A DNA stretch of 64,000 bases, taken from Macrothele yani (Eukaryota > Arthropoda > Arachnida > Araneae > Macrothelidae). The DNA lies in the NCBI GenBank assembly GCA_039090855.1, contig CM077016.1, forward strand, positions 52,347,436 to 52,411,435, given 5' to 3'. Below the pieces are notes generated by a model. The model did not search any database. It was given only the letters and a program-made list of their open reading frames with translations, and was not told the origin of the DNA. Shown here one piece after another: positions 63,543 through 64,000 of this stretch; within the stretch, counting starts at the first letter, position 1; every line of letters starts with the position of its first letter. Made by a program: the position numbers and the translations under genes.

Positions 63543-64000
63543 CACTATCTACCAACGAGTAATTGGACACGCCTGCAATCGACGATATCTGCGGTCCTGA
63601 TACACGTCGCGGCCGCCGCCGTTAAATATCGTGTGGGAAACAACAACGCAACCAGTCGCATGCAAGATGCCACGCAGTTCGGAGCTCTACGATTCCGAGA
63701 AAGGTGTAATCGTCGGTTATCACAGAAATGGATGATCCATACGTGACATATCCAGCAAGTTGAAGTATCCAAAATCGACAGTAGCCTACGTGATTGGCAA
63801 GTGGGAGATGAGAGGTGACTGTCGGAATGTGCCCCGATCCGGCAGACCCACAAAACTGGGAGTTAGAGACCGACGGGTGCCGGCCAGCAAAATTTGGAAG
63901 AACCGCACCAAATTGATGGGCCACCTCCGCGAGGAGTTTCAACAGGCATCAGGGAGTGTTCTTTCGATGAAAACCATCCGTAAGGAAGCCCATCTGCTCG
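63543..64000 (+). mobile_element. Tc1-J, left part (runs off the window)
   Basis: Starts after TA (63541-63542) with CACTATCTACCAACGAGTAA. The right end lies beyond the window. Confidence 0.8.
63667..64000 (+). pseudogene. Tc1 transposase, partial (Tc1-J)
   Basis: ATG at 63667 gives MPRSSELYDSEKGVIVGYHR, then an in-frame TGA, then IRDISSKLKYPKSTVAYVIG (HTH), RGDCRNVPRSGRPTKLGVRD and SVLSMKTIRKEAHLL at the window edge. One nonsense codon is seen in 334 bases; the catalytic part is outside the window. Confidence 0.85.

Overview
The window looks like intergenic nuclear DNA of an invertebrate animal, probably an arthropod. A spider or other chelicerate is my best guess, because the mix of Tc1 transposase families is typical of spider assemblies, but this is weak evidence. 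It is AT-rich, has no operon structure, and is packed with eukaryotic transposable elements: Tc1/mariner DNA transposons, non-LTR and Penelope-like retroelements, tRNA-derived SINEs, foldback elements and modular non-coding repeats. I see no convincing intact host gene. The nearest are a 103-codon C2H2 zinc-finger ORF (6938-7249) and an integrase-tail fragment (33917-34164).

Layout. 1-8.6 kb: three Tc1 elements, an old SINE-1 and a tandem segmental duplication. 8.6-15.0 kb: one Tc1 element (Tc1-D) opened by two large insertions. One insertion is a SINE whose 3' body is amplified into eight ~193-bp copies. The other is a 3.5-kb block that itself carries a Tc1 containing a SINE, a foldback element and a further SINE. 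15.0-24.0 kb: an RTE-like LINE fragment, a Tc1 with a perfect 29-bp palindrome in its transposase, a 35-bp minisatellite split by a SINE, and a near full-length RTE-like LINE (minus strand) riddled with SINEs and other inserts. 24-31 kb: SINEs, the best preserved Tc1 (26860-28284) and anonymous AT-rich DNA. 31-36.6 kb: a Penelope-like element in inverted arrangement with hammerhead-like motifs, framed by outer inverted arms. 37-41.2 kb: a Foldback-like element (9-bp target duplication) containing a mariner with a repeated N-terminal coding module. 41.5-54.9 kb: arrays of a modular family (E1) carrying a CTCF-like core about every 150 bp. They are interrupted by a Tc1 and by a second hairpin-ended family (E2) with a nuclear-receptor DR1-like core about every 146 bp; a mariner lies between the arrays. 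55-64 kb: SINEs, foldbacks, a 61-residue in-frame repeat, a CpG-rich block, a mariner pseudogene and the start of a last Tc1.

Nothing here works as a pathway. The relationships are nesting and relative age: target-site duplications and split reading frames show who inserted into whom. The most unusual content is the pair of hairpin-ended modular families E1 and E2. Both have a near-nucleosomal module length and one known transcription-factor-like core per module, and one E2 copy sits exactly inside the terminal hairpin loop of an E1 copy.
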